From NCBI GenBank assembly GCA_910583765.1, contig CAJTYS010000001.1, positions 114,225 through 178,224 on the forward strand: a DNA stretch of 64,000 nucleotides, read 5' to 3'. Shown here piece after piece: positions 34,439 to 42,322 of this stretch. Every line of letters begins with the position of its first letter. Positions within the stretch are counted from its first letter, which is position 1. The notes under the pieces are model-generated. The model made no database searches. It saw only the letters and a program-made list of their open reading frames with translations, and was not told the origin of the DNA. Made by a program: the position numbers and the translations under genes. Origin of the DNA: an uncultured Eubacteriales bacterium. Its GTDB lineage: Bacteria; Bacillota; Clostridia; Peptostreptococcales; Anaerovoracaceae.

Positions 34439-35668
34439 CTATAACAGGGTCACTTTGACGATTTCGCCTGCTTTCAGTCCTTCTTTGTTGGTGTCGATCA
34501 TGGTGTAGCCATGGGCTCTGGAAAGGGTGGTCATGAGGCCGGATTTTCCCAGGATGGGCACGGCTGTGTACCCGTCTTCTCCTTCCTGCAGCTCCACTAG
34601 CTGACAGGTGGCTCTCCCCGGTGCGCTGGCCACGTTGCTGGCAATGCGGGCCATGGTTCCACTGGGCGCTGGCTGGTGAGTCAGGGTCCTATGGAGCCAA
34701 ACGGCCAGCAATTCAAAGACGATCATGGCCGCTGCCGGATGTCCCGGAAGTCCCATGAGAATGGTTTCAGATGCGTTGTCATATCCTAAGATCGTGGGTT
34801 TTCCCGGTTTCAGGGCGATGCCATGGGTGAAAACGCCTGGATTCCCCAGCTGGTCCAGCACTTCCGCGGTGTGGTCCTTTTCTCCCTGGGAACTTCCGCC
34901 TGACACTACTACCAGATCGCTGGTTTTCATAGCCTGGCGCACTGCGGTTTCCAGCAGGTCCCGCTGATCCCGCAGAACCCGCTTTTCCGCCACTTTAAAT
35001 CCGTACTTTTGGCTCATGGCTTCCAGCACATAAGTGTTGATGTCTCTAATCTGTCCTGGCTCTGGCTTTTGCTCCGCGGGCACCAGCTCGTCTCCTGTGG
35101 AAATGATGGTGATAGTCCAAGGCTTGTACACAGGAACCGTGCGCATGCCTGCTGAGGACAGCACGCCTACTTCCTGTGGCCTGATCTTGGTGCCTTTTTT
35201 CAGAAACAGGGACTGCTCTTTGATGTCTTCGCCAATGCTGACCACGTTCCTGCCAGCGGAAACCGAGTCATACACTGCAATACTGCCCTGGTCAAAGTTT
35301 TCACAATACTCGATCATGACAACTGCGTCAGCGCCTTCCGGCACCATGCCGCCTGTGGGCACATAAACGCACTGGCCCGGCTGCACCATGCGCAGGGCAG
35401 GGGTTCCAATCCGCACATGCTCGATCACATCTAAAAAAACTGGGACGCTTTCTGTCACGCCGCTGGTGTCAGCCGCCCTAACCGCGTATCCGTCCACAGT
35501 GGACCGGCGAAAATGAGGGATGGGTTCCGGTGAAACCAGGTCTGCTGCCAGGATCCGCCCCAAAGCCTGCTCTAAATCTATGAATTCGATCTGCTGTTTC
35601 TTTTGACCCGCTGTCCCTTCTAAACGCTGACGGGCCTGCTGTATCGTATCTACTGTTAATAAATTCAC
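34439..35668 (-). CDS. moeA: Molybdopterin molybdotransferase MoeA
   Basis: The best start is GTG 35668 (409 aa), 5 nt after GGGAGGAG; the ATG at 35683 would itself lie on the ribosome binding site. MoeA motifs include RRSTVDGYAVRAADT, VPEGADAVVMIEYCE, VVSGGSSQGEKDHTAEVLDQ and GLPGHPAAAMIVFEL. It inserts molybdate (or tungstate) into adenylylated molybdopterin. Two MoeA paralogues in one operon may serve different metals, which is inference. Confidence 0.92.
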   Translation of the reverse strand: MNLLTVDTIQQARQRLEGTAGQKKQQIEFIDLEQALGRILAADLVSPEPIPHFRRSTVDGYAVRAADTSGVTESVPVFLDVIEHVRIGTPALRMVQPGQCVYVPTGGMVPEGADAVVMIEYCENFDQGSIAVYDSVSAGRNVVSIGEDIKEQSLFLKKGTKIRPQEVGVLSSAGMRTVPVYKPWTITIISTGDELVPAEQKPEPGQIRDINTYVLEAMSQKYGFKVAEKRVLRDQRDLLETAVRQAMKTSDLVVVSGGSSQGEKDHTAEVLDQLGNPGVFTHGIALKPGKPTILGYDNASETILMGLPGHPAAAMIVFELLAVWLHRTLTHQPAPSGTMARIASNVASAPGRATCQLVELQEGEDGYTAVPILGKSGLMTTLSRAHGYTMIDTNKEGLKAGEIVKVTLL

Positions 35669-36041
35669 GTTGTCTCCTCCCATACTTACTGTTAAGCATA
35701 TCTCTTCCCTTTATTCCTGTCAACAAAAGTCTTTTTTTTCTTTGGATTTTTTTGTATCATATTAGATACGTGAAGCTGGCTTCGGGATTGGCCTGCTCCC
35801 TTACCGAAATTCAGCAATCCTACTGTAACTTTTTCTGAAATCCGGAAAAGTCGTCTGATTTTTTGCTGAATCCCAGAAACAGAGGATTTGCTGATCCCTG
35901 AGAAACAGAGGGCTGGTCAGGCCCTGCGACCCTGGAGGGGGGCGCAGCTTTGACATTTAGAAAACTTGGCCAGTCTCTGCGGCCCTGTACGGCTCTCATT
36001 TTCTGTGTCTGATTTTTTATGAAAGGATGGCGACTTTGACC
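35669..36041. other. Intergenic region upstream of moeA
   Basis: Near the moeA side lies the dyad GTATCATATTAGATAC (35754-35769), arms GTATC/GATAC. From 35815 to 35985 there are irregular CAGAAACAGAGG-type repeats with no coding signal. Confidence 0.4.
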
Positions 36042-36323
36042 ATGAATCATGTATATATGTTGAGATGCGGCGATGGTTCTCTGTATACTGGCTGGACCAA
36101 TGATCTGGAGAAGCGGCTGGCAGCCCACCGCAGCGGAACCGGCGCCAAGTACACCCGTGGAAGGGGGCCTGTGACCCTGGTTTATTCGGAAGATTTCCCT
36201 GATAAGTCCTCTGCCATGAAACGGGAGGCTGCCATAAAAAAGCTGAGCCGCCCGCAGAAAGAGGCGCTCATTGCGAAGCAGCAGGCGGGGAAGGGAACGC
36301 TTCGCAGAGACAGCGAACCATAG
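36042..36323 (+). CDS. GIY-YIG domain protein (UPF0213 type)
   Basis: One of few plus-strand genes. I choose ATG 36042 (93 aa), since the family begins MNHVYMLRC-like and the upstream ATG at 36027 has no ribosome binding site spacing. GIY-YIG features are VYMLRCGDGSLYTGWTNDL, a conserved Arg in LEKRLAAHRSG, and Glu in KREAAIKKLSRPQK. These small proteins are predicted single-domain nucleases of unknown role. A hairpin with a T-rich tail follows. Confidence 0.88.
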   Translation: MNHVYMLRCGDGSLYTGWTNDLEKRLAAHRSGTGAKYTRGRGPVTLVYSEDFPDKSSAMKREAAIKKLSRPQKEALIAKQQAGKGTLRRDSEP

Positions 36324-36362
36324 AAGGGCGTTGCTGAGAAAAAGGTCAGGCTAATTGCTTTC

Positions 36363-36404
36363 CCGCAGCCAGCGGCAGTTGGCCTTTACCTGCGGTTCTT
36401 TTAT
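36363..36404 (+). terminator. Probable terminator of the GIY-YIG gene
   Basis: CCGCAG and CTGCGG pair and are followed by TTCTTTTATT on the plus strand. The T-rich tail overlaps the stop of the convergent amidase gene. Confidence 0.5.
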
Positions 36405-37309
36405 TGAAACCGCTTCACATCGTCTTTGAATTGGTTCCATGCGGCCGGATGGTCCACGTAGTATTTGGGACAGTCTTTTCCTGTAATGTCATAGTGACGG
36501 ATCAAGTGATCTTCATCCAGATGAAATTCTCTGCAGAGCCATGCGGTCAGCTGAACTAGCGCATAGTAAGTCTGGTCATTGAATTTTCCGCTGCTGTCTG
36601 GATGGCACACTTCGATGGAAATGGTATCTGGATTTCGCCGGTTGGAGGCAGATGATTCTTCGTCCAGAGGCACGCACTGGATCACTTCTCCCTTTAGCCC
36701 TACCACAAAGTGAGCGCTGACTTTGGATTGACTGGACGCGAAGTAATTTCGGTTGGCTTTCGCGGAGCTGCCTGGATTGGCCACATAATGGATCACAATG
36801 TCGTTAACCCTGGTCATCTGATTCCCGGTTCGGGAATGGCCATCCACTGCAATAAAATTCTGCTGGATATAATCTGGATAATTCAAATTTTCCACGTCAA
36901 CAGTGGCAAAGCAGGTGCGCAGCATTGCCAAGGCCAGCAGCAGGATCACCGCCAGCATGAGGAGTTTCAGGGTTTTCCGCTGTTTTCCCTTCTTTGTTTT
37001 ATGGTACTTTGTCCTGGCACTGGCAGCAGACCTTTTACCTGTGGCGCCTGATCTATGGGCAGACGCCGAGCGGCTGGCCGCGCCGCTCCTGCCTCCGGCT
37101 CCAGGTCGACTGGCAGAACCGGCGCCAGCTCTTGACCTGCTGCTGGTTCCTGATCTGCCCGCAGTGTTTTTTTGCTGGGCAGCTCCGGCTCTGCTGCCTG
37201 TTTTGCTGCCGGACCTGCCTGTGGCTCCAACAATGATGGTGTCTGCCGTGGCTGTTGTCTGTGAAGTTGTCTTTGGATATGTTTGTTCGTATATTTCTTT
37301 GGTAATCAT
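36401..37309 (-). CDS. Membrane-anchored N-acetylmuramoyl-L-alanine amidase (Amidase_2/PGRP)
   Basis: A 302-residue protein with a long cytoplasmic N-terminus of Arg/Ser/Gly/Ala low complexity (RSGSKTGSRAG-type repeats, residues 30-100), one membrane helix (about 113-132) and an outer amidase domain. Zinc-site residues appear as His in DIVIHYVANPG, and His and Cys in HYDITGKDCPKY near the end; HFVVGLKGEVIQCVPLDE is the family core. It would cleave peptidoglycan stem peptides from MurNAc. The basic N-terminal tail is odd for an amidase and may bind nucleic acid or membrane. Confidence 0.88.
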   Translation of the reverse strand: MITKEIYEQTYPKTTSQTTATADTIIVGATGRSGSKTGSRAGAAQQKNTAGRSGTSSRSRAGAGSASRPGAGGRSGAASRSASAHRSGATGKRSAASARTKYHKTKKGKQRKTLKLLMLAVILLLALAMLRTCFATVDVENLNYPDYIQQNFIAVDGHSRTGNQMTRVNDIVIHYVANPGSSAKANRNYFASSQSKVSAHFVVGLKGEVIQCVPLDEESSASNRRNPDTISIEVCHPDSSGKFNDQTYYALVQLTAWLCREFHLDEDHLIRHYDITGKDCPKYYVDHPAAWNQFKDDVKRFQ

Positions 37310-37576
37310 AGATTTATTCTACGATTTTCAACATTCTTTGACAAGCCCTGTGCCGTAATGTTAACTGGTTTTTAAGAAATCTTCATGATTCCTTTCCCAT
37401 TTGTTTGCGTGTTCGTTAGATTCTTGCCGCTTTCACTGCTTTTTGCCTCCTAGCCTGCGTTTGGAGATTTGAGTCTTGGGGATTTCCAAACTTGGAATCT
37501 GACTTTCCCATATCCCAATTTAGATCAACAACTGGCAGGCTACCTGCTATCATGCCAGAATCCTCCAAACATCCGG

Positions 37577-38665
37577 CTATTTGGCGTAAGTTTTTTCCAC
37601 ATAAGGACTGGTGGCGGTTTTCAGCATGCCGCCGTAGCCCACCTTGAAGGCCAGCACGTCTCCTGGCTTGTACTGGGTGTCGGATTTGGAAACGTCCAGG
37701 ATCATGTGGTCAGAGCTGGCACCCAGGATGTCGATTTTCGGGTCCAGGGGTTCCATGCTGCCGGGGTCCGTGTCCTGCTGTCCAATGGCGATAATGGCCC
37801 GTTTGATGATTCCCCGATCCTCGTAATACGGTTTTTGGCCAAAGGCATCCACGCCCACTTCTCCGATAGGCAGGGACGGCTTTTCTTTCAGCTCGATGAT
37901 CTGCGCTTCCAAGATCAGCGCATCGTCCGTTGTGCCTGGAAGCTTTGCGCCGTATGCGGTGTCGTTTCCCAAGAGGAAGGCTTCTCCCAGACGCAGGTTG
38001 TTGATTTTTTCAGGCAGCTGGCCTTTGCCGATCAAATAGATGGAACTGGAATTTCCACCGGAAACCATCTGCAGTTTCACGCCAAATCTGCTCTCGATCT
38101 TTTCCGCCCAATCCGCAAGCTGGGACAAATTGTCATTTTTCGGGATGATGGCCCCGTAGCAAGTGAGGTTGACTGCGATGCCGTACAGCTCCAGGTTCTT
38201 GGCGTCGATAATCTGCTGGGCCGCCGCATAAATATCCGCTTCGTTTTTAAAGAAGATCCCTTCTCGCAGGTCTCCCAGATCGATCATCAGCACCACTTTG
38301 TGGGTGGTGTTTTGCTTTGCCGCTTCCGCGTCCAGCAACCGCAGGGTTTCCGGCTCGGAGTTAAAGCTGATGTCCGCGTATTTCACGACTTCTTCGATCT
38401 CGCAGGCCATTGGCAGGCGCAGGAGCAGCGTCTGTTTGCCCGCTTTTCTGGCTGCTTTTTCATAAGTTTTGATGTTCTTGATCCGGGAGTCGGCCAGAAA
38501 ATCCACAGCCGGATGGTGGATGACCATTTTGGTCATTTCCGGGTCCGCGCATAGGCCCTTGGTGACGATCATCAGAGAGCAGCCGCCCTGGTCTTTTGTG
38601 ATTTTCGCCACGCCGTTCAGGTTGTTTTTCAATTTATTGATATCAATGATCAATCTTGGATACAT
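37577..38665 (-). CDS. orr: Ornithine racemase
   Basis: A 362-residue fold-type III PLP enzyme of the alanine/ornithine racemase family. The N-terminal PLP lysine is in LMIVTKGLCADPEM; the C-terminal part carries VGVDAFGQKPYYEDRGI and LGASSDHMILDV. It makes D-ornithine from L-ornithine, the substrate of the OraSE aminomutase, in the cytosol. It lies 10 nt after the MutL-like gene. The specific call rests on cluster context; the paralogue at 57217-58308 is similar but divergent. Confidence 0.88.
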   Translation of the reverse strand: MYPRLIIDINKLKNNLNGVAKITKDQGGCSLMIVTKGLCADPEMTKMVIHHPAVDFLADSRIKNIKTYEKAARKAGKQTLLLRLPMACEIEEVVKYADISFNSEPETLRLLDAEAAKQNTTHKVVLMIDLGDLREGIFFKNEADIYAAAQQIIDAKNLELYGIAVNLTCYGAIIPKNDNLSQLADWAEKIESRFGVKLQMVSGGNSSSIYLIGKGQLPEKINNLRLGEAFLLGNDTAYGAKLPGTTDDALILEAQIIELKEKPSLPIGEVGVDAFGQKPYYEDRGIIKRAIIAIGQQDTDPGSMEPLDPKIDILGASSDHMILDVSKSDTQYKPGDVLAFKVGYGGMLKTATSPYVEKTYAK

Positions 38666-38675
38666 GATTTCCTCC

Positions 38676-40316
38676 TTAATCTCTCACTCTGTTGGGGCAG
38701 CTGACTCTGCCGCAGAGCTTGCAGTTGTGGTCGCAGTCAGGCATTTTCTTTTTTTCAGGAATGGGCAGGCCCAAGTCTTCCCGATAAGTGGTCATGTCGT
38801 AGCCCTGGGCTTCGCATTCTTCAATGTGTTTGATCAGTTCTTCCCGCTTCGCGTCTTTTTCTTTCAGTTCATCTTCTAGCTGGCGGAAGGCTGGGGATTG
38901 TTTTTTAGTCAGGGCTTCGGTGAGGCTTTCTTTTTTCTCTGGAAATTGGAAGGCCAAGCTCTTTTCCAGCAGTTTTTTCGCGCCTTCCCGGTGTTTCTTG
39001 GAAAGCACGCCCAGGGAGGCCATGATATAGTCGTTGTCAATGAGAATCTCCGCATGCTGTGTCGGGAACAATCTGGTTCCTGTTTCATCGTAGTCCGCGA
39101 TCTTTTTCATGATCTCTTCCCTGTGCGGCAGCCTGGTGAGCGCGCCGCCGGTGCCTACGATGTATTTCACTTGGGTCAGGTCTTTGCCTTCGGCCACGGT
39201 GCTCCTGCCTGATGGTCCGTAAATGTAGCGAATCTGGCCGGCATGACGCTCCACGGCTTTCATGACAGCTTCTTCGGTGAGCATTTCCACCAGCTTGATT
39301 TCGTCTTCGGTCTTAGGGATGGCCACGTAAGTTTCCAGGGTTTTGTCCAGGTCAATGCCCTGCTTTTCGCACTGCTGCCGGAGCTGTTCTTCACCAATGG
39401 ATTCGATGACTTTCATTCGGTTCACGTAAACCCCCAGGTCGCCTTCCACGGTTCGTTTTGCTTTTGGCTCGGGTGCGATCATGATGCGGGCCACTTGGTC
39501 GGATTCCGTGGCCACAGAGTGAAGGTCCGTGGTGGCGCCGCCTACGTCCAGCACAATCAAATCACCGATACAGTCGTGGAGCAGCTTCGTGCATTCCATG
39601 ACAGCGCCAGGTGTAGGGATAATGGGGCCGTTGACCATGTCCCGCACGTGCTCCATGCCCGGCGCTCCGGTGATGTGCTCTTCAAAAGCGTCCTGAATGA
39701 CTTTGCGGCATGGCTCCACGTTCAGGTCATCGATCTTTGGGTAGACGTTTTCCACGTTGTAAAGCTTTTGGCCGCTTTCTTCGTCAAAGATCAGCTTCAT
39801 TTCTTCCTGGTTTTCGCAGTTTCCCGCATAAATGATGGGAACGCTGAGGCCCATGGCGCGGATCATTTCCGCGTTGTCAATGGCCGTGTCCCGCTCGCCA
39901 TAGTCAACGCCGCCTGCAATAAGGATCAGGTTGGGGTTGATTTCTTTGATTTTAGCGATGTCTGTGCGCCGCAGTTTTCCGGCGGTCACATAGTGGATGA
40001 TGCCGCCTGCGCCCAAGGCCGCTTCTTTCGCAGCTCTGGCGGTCATGTCGTAGACCAGTCCGTGGACAGTCATTTTCAGGCCGCCTGCCGCAGAGGACGT
40101 GGCCAGCATTTCATCGTATTCCAGGGAGTTGATCCCTTTTTTCTTGCACAAATCATCGATGGCACCCTGGAGGCCGATGCGCACGTCTCCTTCCAGAACC
40201 GAGGTGGGGGCTTGGCCTTGTGCCCAGAAAACCGGGTTCTCTGTGTCTATGTCTTTGAATGCATTTACCACTGTTGTCGTGGAGCCGATCTCGGCTACCA
40301 ATACATCGATTTTCAT
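38676..40316 (-). CDS. MutL/GlmL-like ATPase, probable reactivator of ornithine aminomutase
   Basis: A 546-residue protein with an actin/Hsp70-type ATPase fold: VLVAEIGSTTTVVNAF at the start (phosphate 1), LIAGGVDYGERDTA, and LIVLDVGGATTDLHSV (phosphate 2), then IVGTGGALTRLP. Related GlmL/MutL proteins accompany cobalamin-dependent glutamate mutase, and this homologue is part of known ornithine fermentation clusters. It would exchange damaged cobalamin in OraSE. The C-terminal 50 residues carry a Cys cluster (CDHNCKLCGRVSC), which may bind metal. Confidence 0.88.
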   Translation of the reverse strand: MKIDVLVAEIGSTTTVVNAFKDIDTENPVFWAQGQAPTSVLEGDVRIGLQGAIDDLCKKKGINSLEYDEMLATSSAAGGLKMTVHGLVYDMTARAAKEAALGAGGIIHYVTAGKLRRTDIAKIKEINPNLILIAGGVDYGERDTAIDNAEMIRAMGLSVPIIYAGNCENQEEMKLIFDEESGQKLYNVENVYPKIDDLNVEPCRKVIQDAFEEHITGAPGMEHVRDMVNGPIIPTPGAVMECTKLLHDCIGDLIVLDVGGATTDLHSVATESDQVARIMIAPEPKAKRTVEGDLGVYVNRMKVIESIGEEQLRQQCEKQGIDLDKTLETYVAIPKTEDEIKLVEMLTEEAVMKAVERHAGQIRYIYGPSGRSTVAEGKDLTQVKYIVGTGGALTRLPHREEIMKKIADYDETGTRLFPTQHAEILIDNDYIMASLGVLSKKHREGAKKLLEKSLAFQFPEKKESLTEALTKKQSPAFRQLEDELKEKDAKREELIKHIEECEAQGYDMTTYREDLGLPIPEKKKMPDCDHNCKLCGRVSCPNRVRD

Positions 40317-40583
40317 ATTTGTCTCCTTTTGATTGTTGTTTTTGGCGGGTCGGCGGGCGATGCCAGGCCAGCGGAGCCGGGCGAGGGTTGGCTGGCTGGC
40401 GGGCCGCTTTGGGGCTTTTGGAGCCGGCAGCTTGGGGCCTGCTGGGGTTGGCGGGCGGGCCGCTTTTTGCTGGGCAGCCGAAGCTCGGCAGCTAGGGCCT
40501 GGGACTTGCTATTGAGCCCAGGACTCTGGGGGGCAGCTTCCCGCCTTTGAGATGCTGCCGGCTAGGGCTCCCGGAGTTTCTCA
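40317..40583. other. G-rich non-coding stretch upstream of the MutL-like gene
   Basis: The plus strand carries many GGG/GGGG tracts and two copies of a GGCGGGCCGCTTT word (about 40397 and 40450). Quadruplex formation is possible. No gene is supported. Confidence 0.4.
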
Positions 40584-41549
40584 TCACAGCAGTTTGAGTT
40601 TGATTTCCGCGTCAATGATCCGAGCATCAATGTTTCCCTGCTCGTTGTCATATGTGAGGATCAGGTTTTTCCAAGGCACGATGCCTGCCTTTTCGTACAT
40701 CTTTAGTTTCCATTTGTGATGGCGCATATATGCTGGATCGTTGACCATGCCGCAGTGCTCCCAGTACATCAGGCCGCTGGCTTCGGCAGGGTGCCCGCTG
40801 TGGTTGAGATCAGTTTGGGCGGGCGAGTCGGCCGGGCTAATCAGGTCAGCTGACAGATGCCCGCTGAGGGAATCGTCTGCTGACTTCGCTCGATAAGAGC
40901 CATCCTTCTCGCTGCTGTGATTACTGCTGCCATAGGTGTCGCCAGTGCTGCGGAGGATGATGAAGTCCGGGCTGAGGGTCTGATTTTCAATATAAATCAG
41001 CTCATCATAATGATAAGGGATTCCGTAAGCATCCAGTTCATCGGCAATGATCACTTCGGATTTTGAGCGAACCTTCAAGCCCCGTGCGGTGATGTGGATC
41101 TTCGCCTCCTGCCGGTAAGCGTTTTGCTGGTACTCTGCGTCTGCCCATTGTTGTTTGACTCGCAGGTCAGGCAGGAAGGCCTCTGGCGGCAGTTCCTCGT
41201 AGGCCTTGGGAAGCGATTTGATGATATTGTCCGGTGTGGGGGCTTTGTGAGCTGCCAGCAATTTCTCTAAAGCTGGGATGTTTTTCTCCAGCAGCTTTAG
41301 GGATTGCTGCAGGTACTTTTTTCGGGCCAGGGCATGGAGCAGGGGTTGGTTTTGGGTGATGCCGCGGCGGACTTGTTTAGTCCCATCGTCAGAGCCTTCA
41401 GACCAAAACTGCATATAATACTTTTTTCCATTTTCTATTCTCGCCAATAATTTCCCTGGTGGCAATTTCCGCAGTTCACGCCGCTGTGCCTTTTGTAATT
41501 TTTTATATTCGGCAAGCAAGTAAGCCAAATATTGATCTGCCTGATTCAT
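40584..41549 (-). CDS. PD-(D/E)XK-like nuclease-family protein with a Ser-rich insertion
   Basis: A 321-residue protein. The N-terminal half is helical and basic. The second half shows a PD-(D/E)XK-like order: RSKSEVIIADELDAYGIPYH, then LSPDFIILR, then YWEHCGMVNDPAYMRHHKW. Between PDF and YWEH sits a Ser/Asp-rich low-complexity insertion of about 60 residues, which would lie between catalytic strands in related proteins. It interrupts the ornithine gene cluster and may be a later arrival. The family occurs scattered in Firmicutes with unknown function. Confidence 0.65.
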   Translation of the reverse strand: MNQADQYLAYLLAEYKKLQKAQRRELRKLPPGKLLARIENGKKYYMQFWSEGSDDGTKQVRRGITQNQPLLHALARKKYLQQSLKLLEKNIPALEKLLAAHKAPTPDNIIKSLPKAYEELPPEAFLPDLRVKQQWADAEYQQNAYRQEAKIHITARGLKVRSKSEVIIADELDAYGIPYHYDELIYIENQTLSPDFIILRSTGDTYGSSNHSSEKDGSYRAKSADDSLSGHLSADLISPADSPAQTDLNHSGHPAEASGLMYWEHCGMVNDPAYMRHHKWKLKMYEKAGIVPWKNLILTYDNEQGNIDARIIDAEIKLKLL

Positions 41550-41562
41550 TTCATACCCCCCT

Positions 41563-41768
41563 ATTGTGCATAAATTTTGTTTTTATGTTCAAAATGCACA
41601 AAGAAAAGCAAAAAATACGGAAATTCCCCATAAGATCTCTTTAATTTTCGCATTTTTTCTATGAATTCTTGCATTTCCACCTGTTTTTTGGTGATTTTTT
41701 GAAATTCAGAGCTTTAATTTCGCCTATCCTTGTGCATAAACTCTATATTTTAACTCATTATGCACAAT
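41563..41768. repeat. Paired-hairpin element B3 (206 bp)
   Basis: The left hairpin (41563-41602) has ATTGTGCATAAATTTTG and CAAAATGCACAA arms. The right hairpin (41730-41768) has TTGTGCATAA/TTATGCACAA arms. It begins about 14 bp upstream of the nuclease-like gene start and may hold its promoter region. Confidence 0.8.
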
Positions 41769-41854
41769 GGACGCTTATTTGTCAATGTGATTTCAAAAAT
41801 TTCCCATGAAACTCCGCTGCCTCGCAGCGGCACCGCACGAACACAAGGACCCTG

Positions 41855-42040
41855 TAGGGGAAATACCAATCCCGCCGCCGCCAATGCCGCGAAAGGCGGC
41901 TCCTCACAAGCCAAAGGATGCCCGGAGGGCCGGCACTTACAACGGGCCAGCAGCAAAGGCTCCCAGAGGGCCATAATCTGCAGCGCTGGATACCCTGCGG
42001 GCCATAATCCGGGAATATCGCCAGCGATATTCCCTACATC
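41855..42040. repeat. Cluster of short GC hairpins
   Basis: Four short hairpins of the form CCC-nnn-GGG(CC) recur (ACCCTGTAGGGG, CCCGGAGGGCC, CCCAGAGGGCCATAAT, CCCTGCGGGCCATAAT), followed by the perfect inverted repeat GGGAATATCG/CGATATTCCC (42011-42034). Confidence 0.55.
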
Positions 42041-42053
42041 ATAAATAGGGAAA

Positions 42054-42075
42054 GGGCAGGTATCCCTACCTGCCC
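42054..42075 (-). terminator. Terminator-like hairpin downstream of the ornithine operon
   Basis: GGGCAGGTA/TACCTGCCC form a strong stem. On the minus strand it is followed by TTTCCCTATTTAT. It lies about 250 nt past oraE. Confidence 0.4.
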
Positions 42076-42105
42076 CTCCATTTATTGCTGAATATGAGAG
42101 ATTTC

Positions 42106-42240
42106 ACGCATCGAATACTCGTAATGCGCATGTAGCTTACGCCGGATGGTCGGGTTCGCACCGTTGATAACCGGAAACATGGAACGCTGGCGATGCGTGT
42201 ACAGCTTGTGCCGCCTTACGCTTCACAAGCCGCCGTCCAT
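42106..42240. ncRNA. Structured intergenic stretch (possible 3' UTR or small RNA)
   Basis: ACGCATCG (42106-42113) pairs exactly with CGATGCGT (42191-42198), enclosing smaller helices. A GCTTGTG/CACAAGC hairpin and repeats of CCGTCCATAAA follow. It may be the 3' end of the oraE transcript; no known RNA family is recognised. Confidence 0.3.
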
Positions 42241-42322
42241 AAATCTGACACCGCCTTCTCATGCCTCACAAAGCTCGGTCCATAAACGAGCCGCCGTCCA
42301 TAAACCGGCAAAGCCTTTACCT

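Larger units (their letters stand above)
41550..42322. other. Gene-free region between the nuclease-like gene and oraE
   Basis: It contains paired-hairpin element B3, a cluster of small GC-rich hairpins, a terminator-like hairpin and a structured stretch near oraE. No open frame on the minus strand is supported. Confidence 0.6.

Noticed and set aside
39243..40550. Long plus-strand open frame opposite the MutL-like gene
   Set aside because: It mirrors a clear conserved gene on the other strand and has no family features; the same applies to long plus-strand frames at 14451-15575, 37469-38554 and 42146-43798.
42120..42200. tRNA-like sequence (GGGTTCG near 42150)
   Set aside because: No acceptor stem, anticodon arm or CCA-compatible end can be formed around it on either strand.
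41855..42240. Integron-type attC sites
   Set aside because: No integrase gene and no conserved GTT core triplets or R/L box order; the hairpins are too short.
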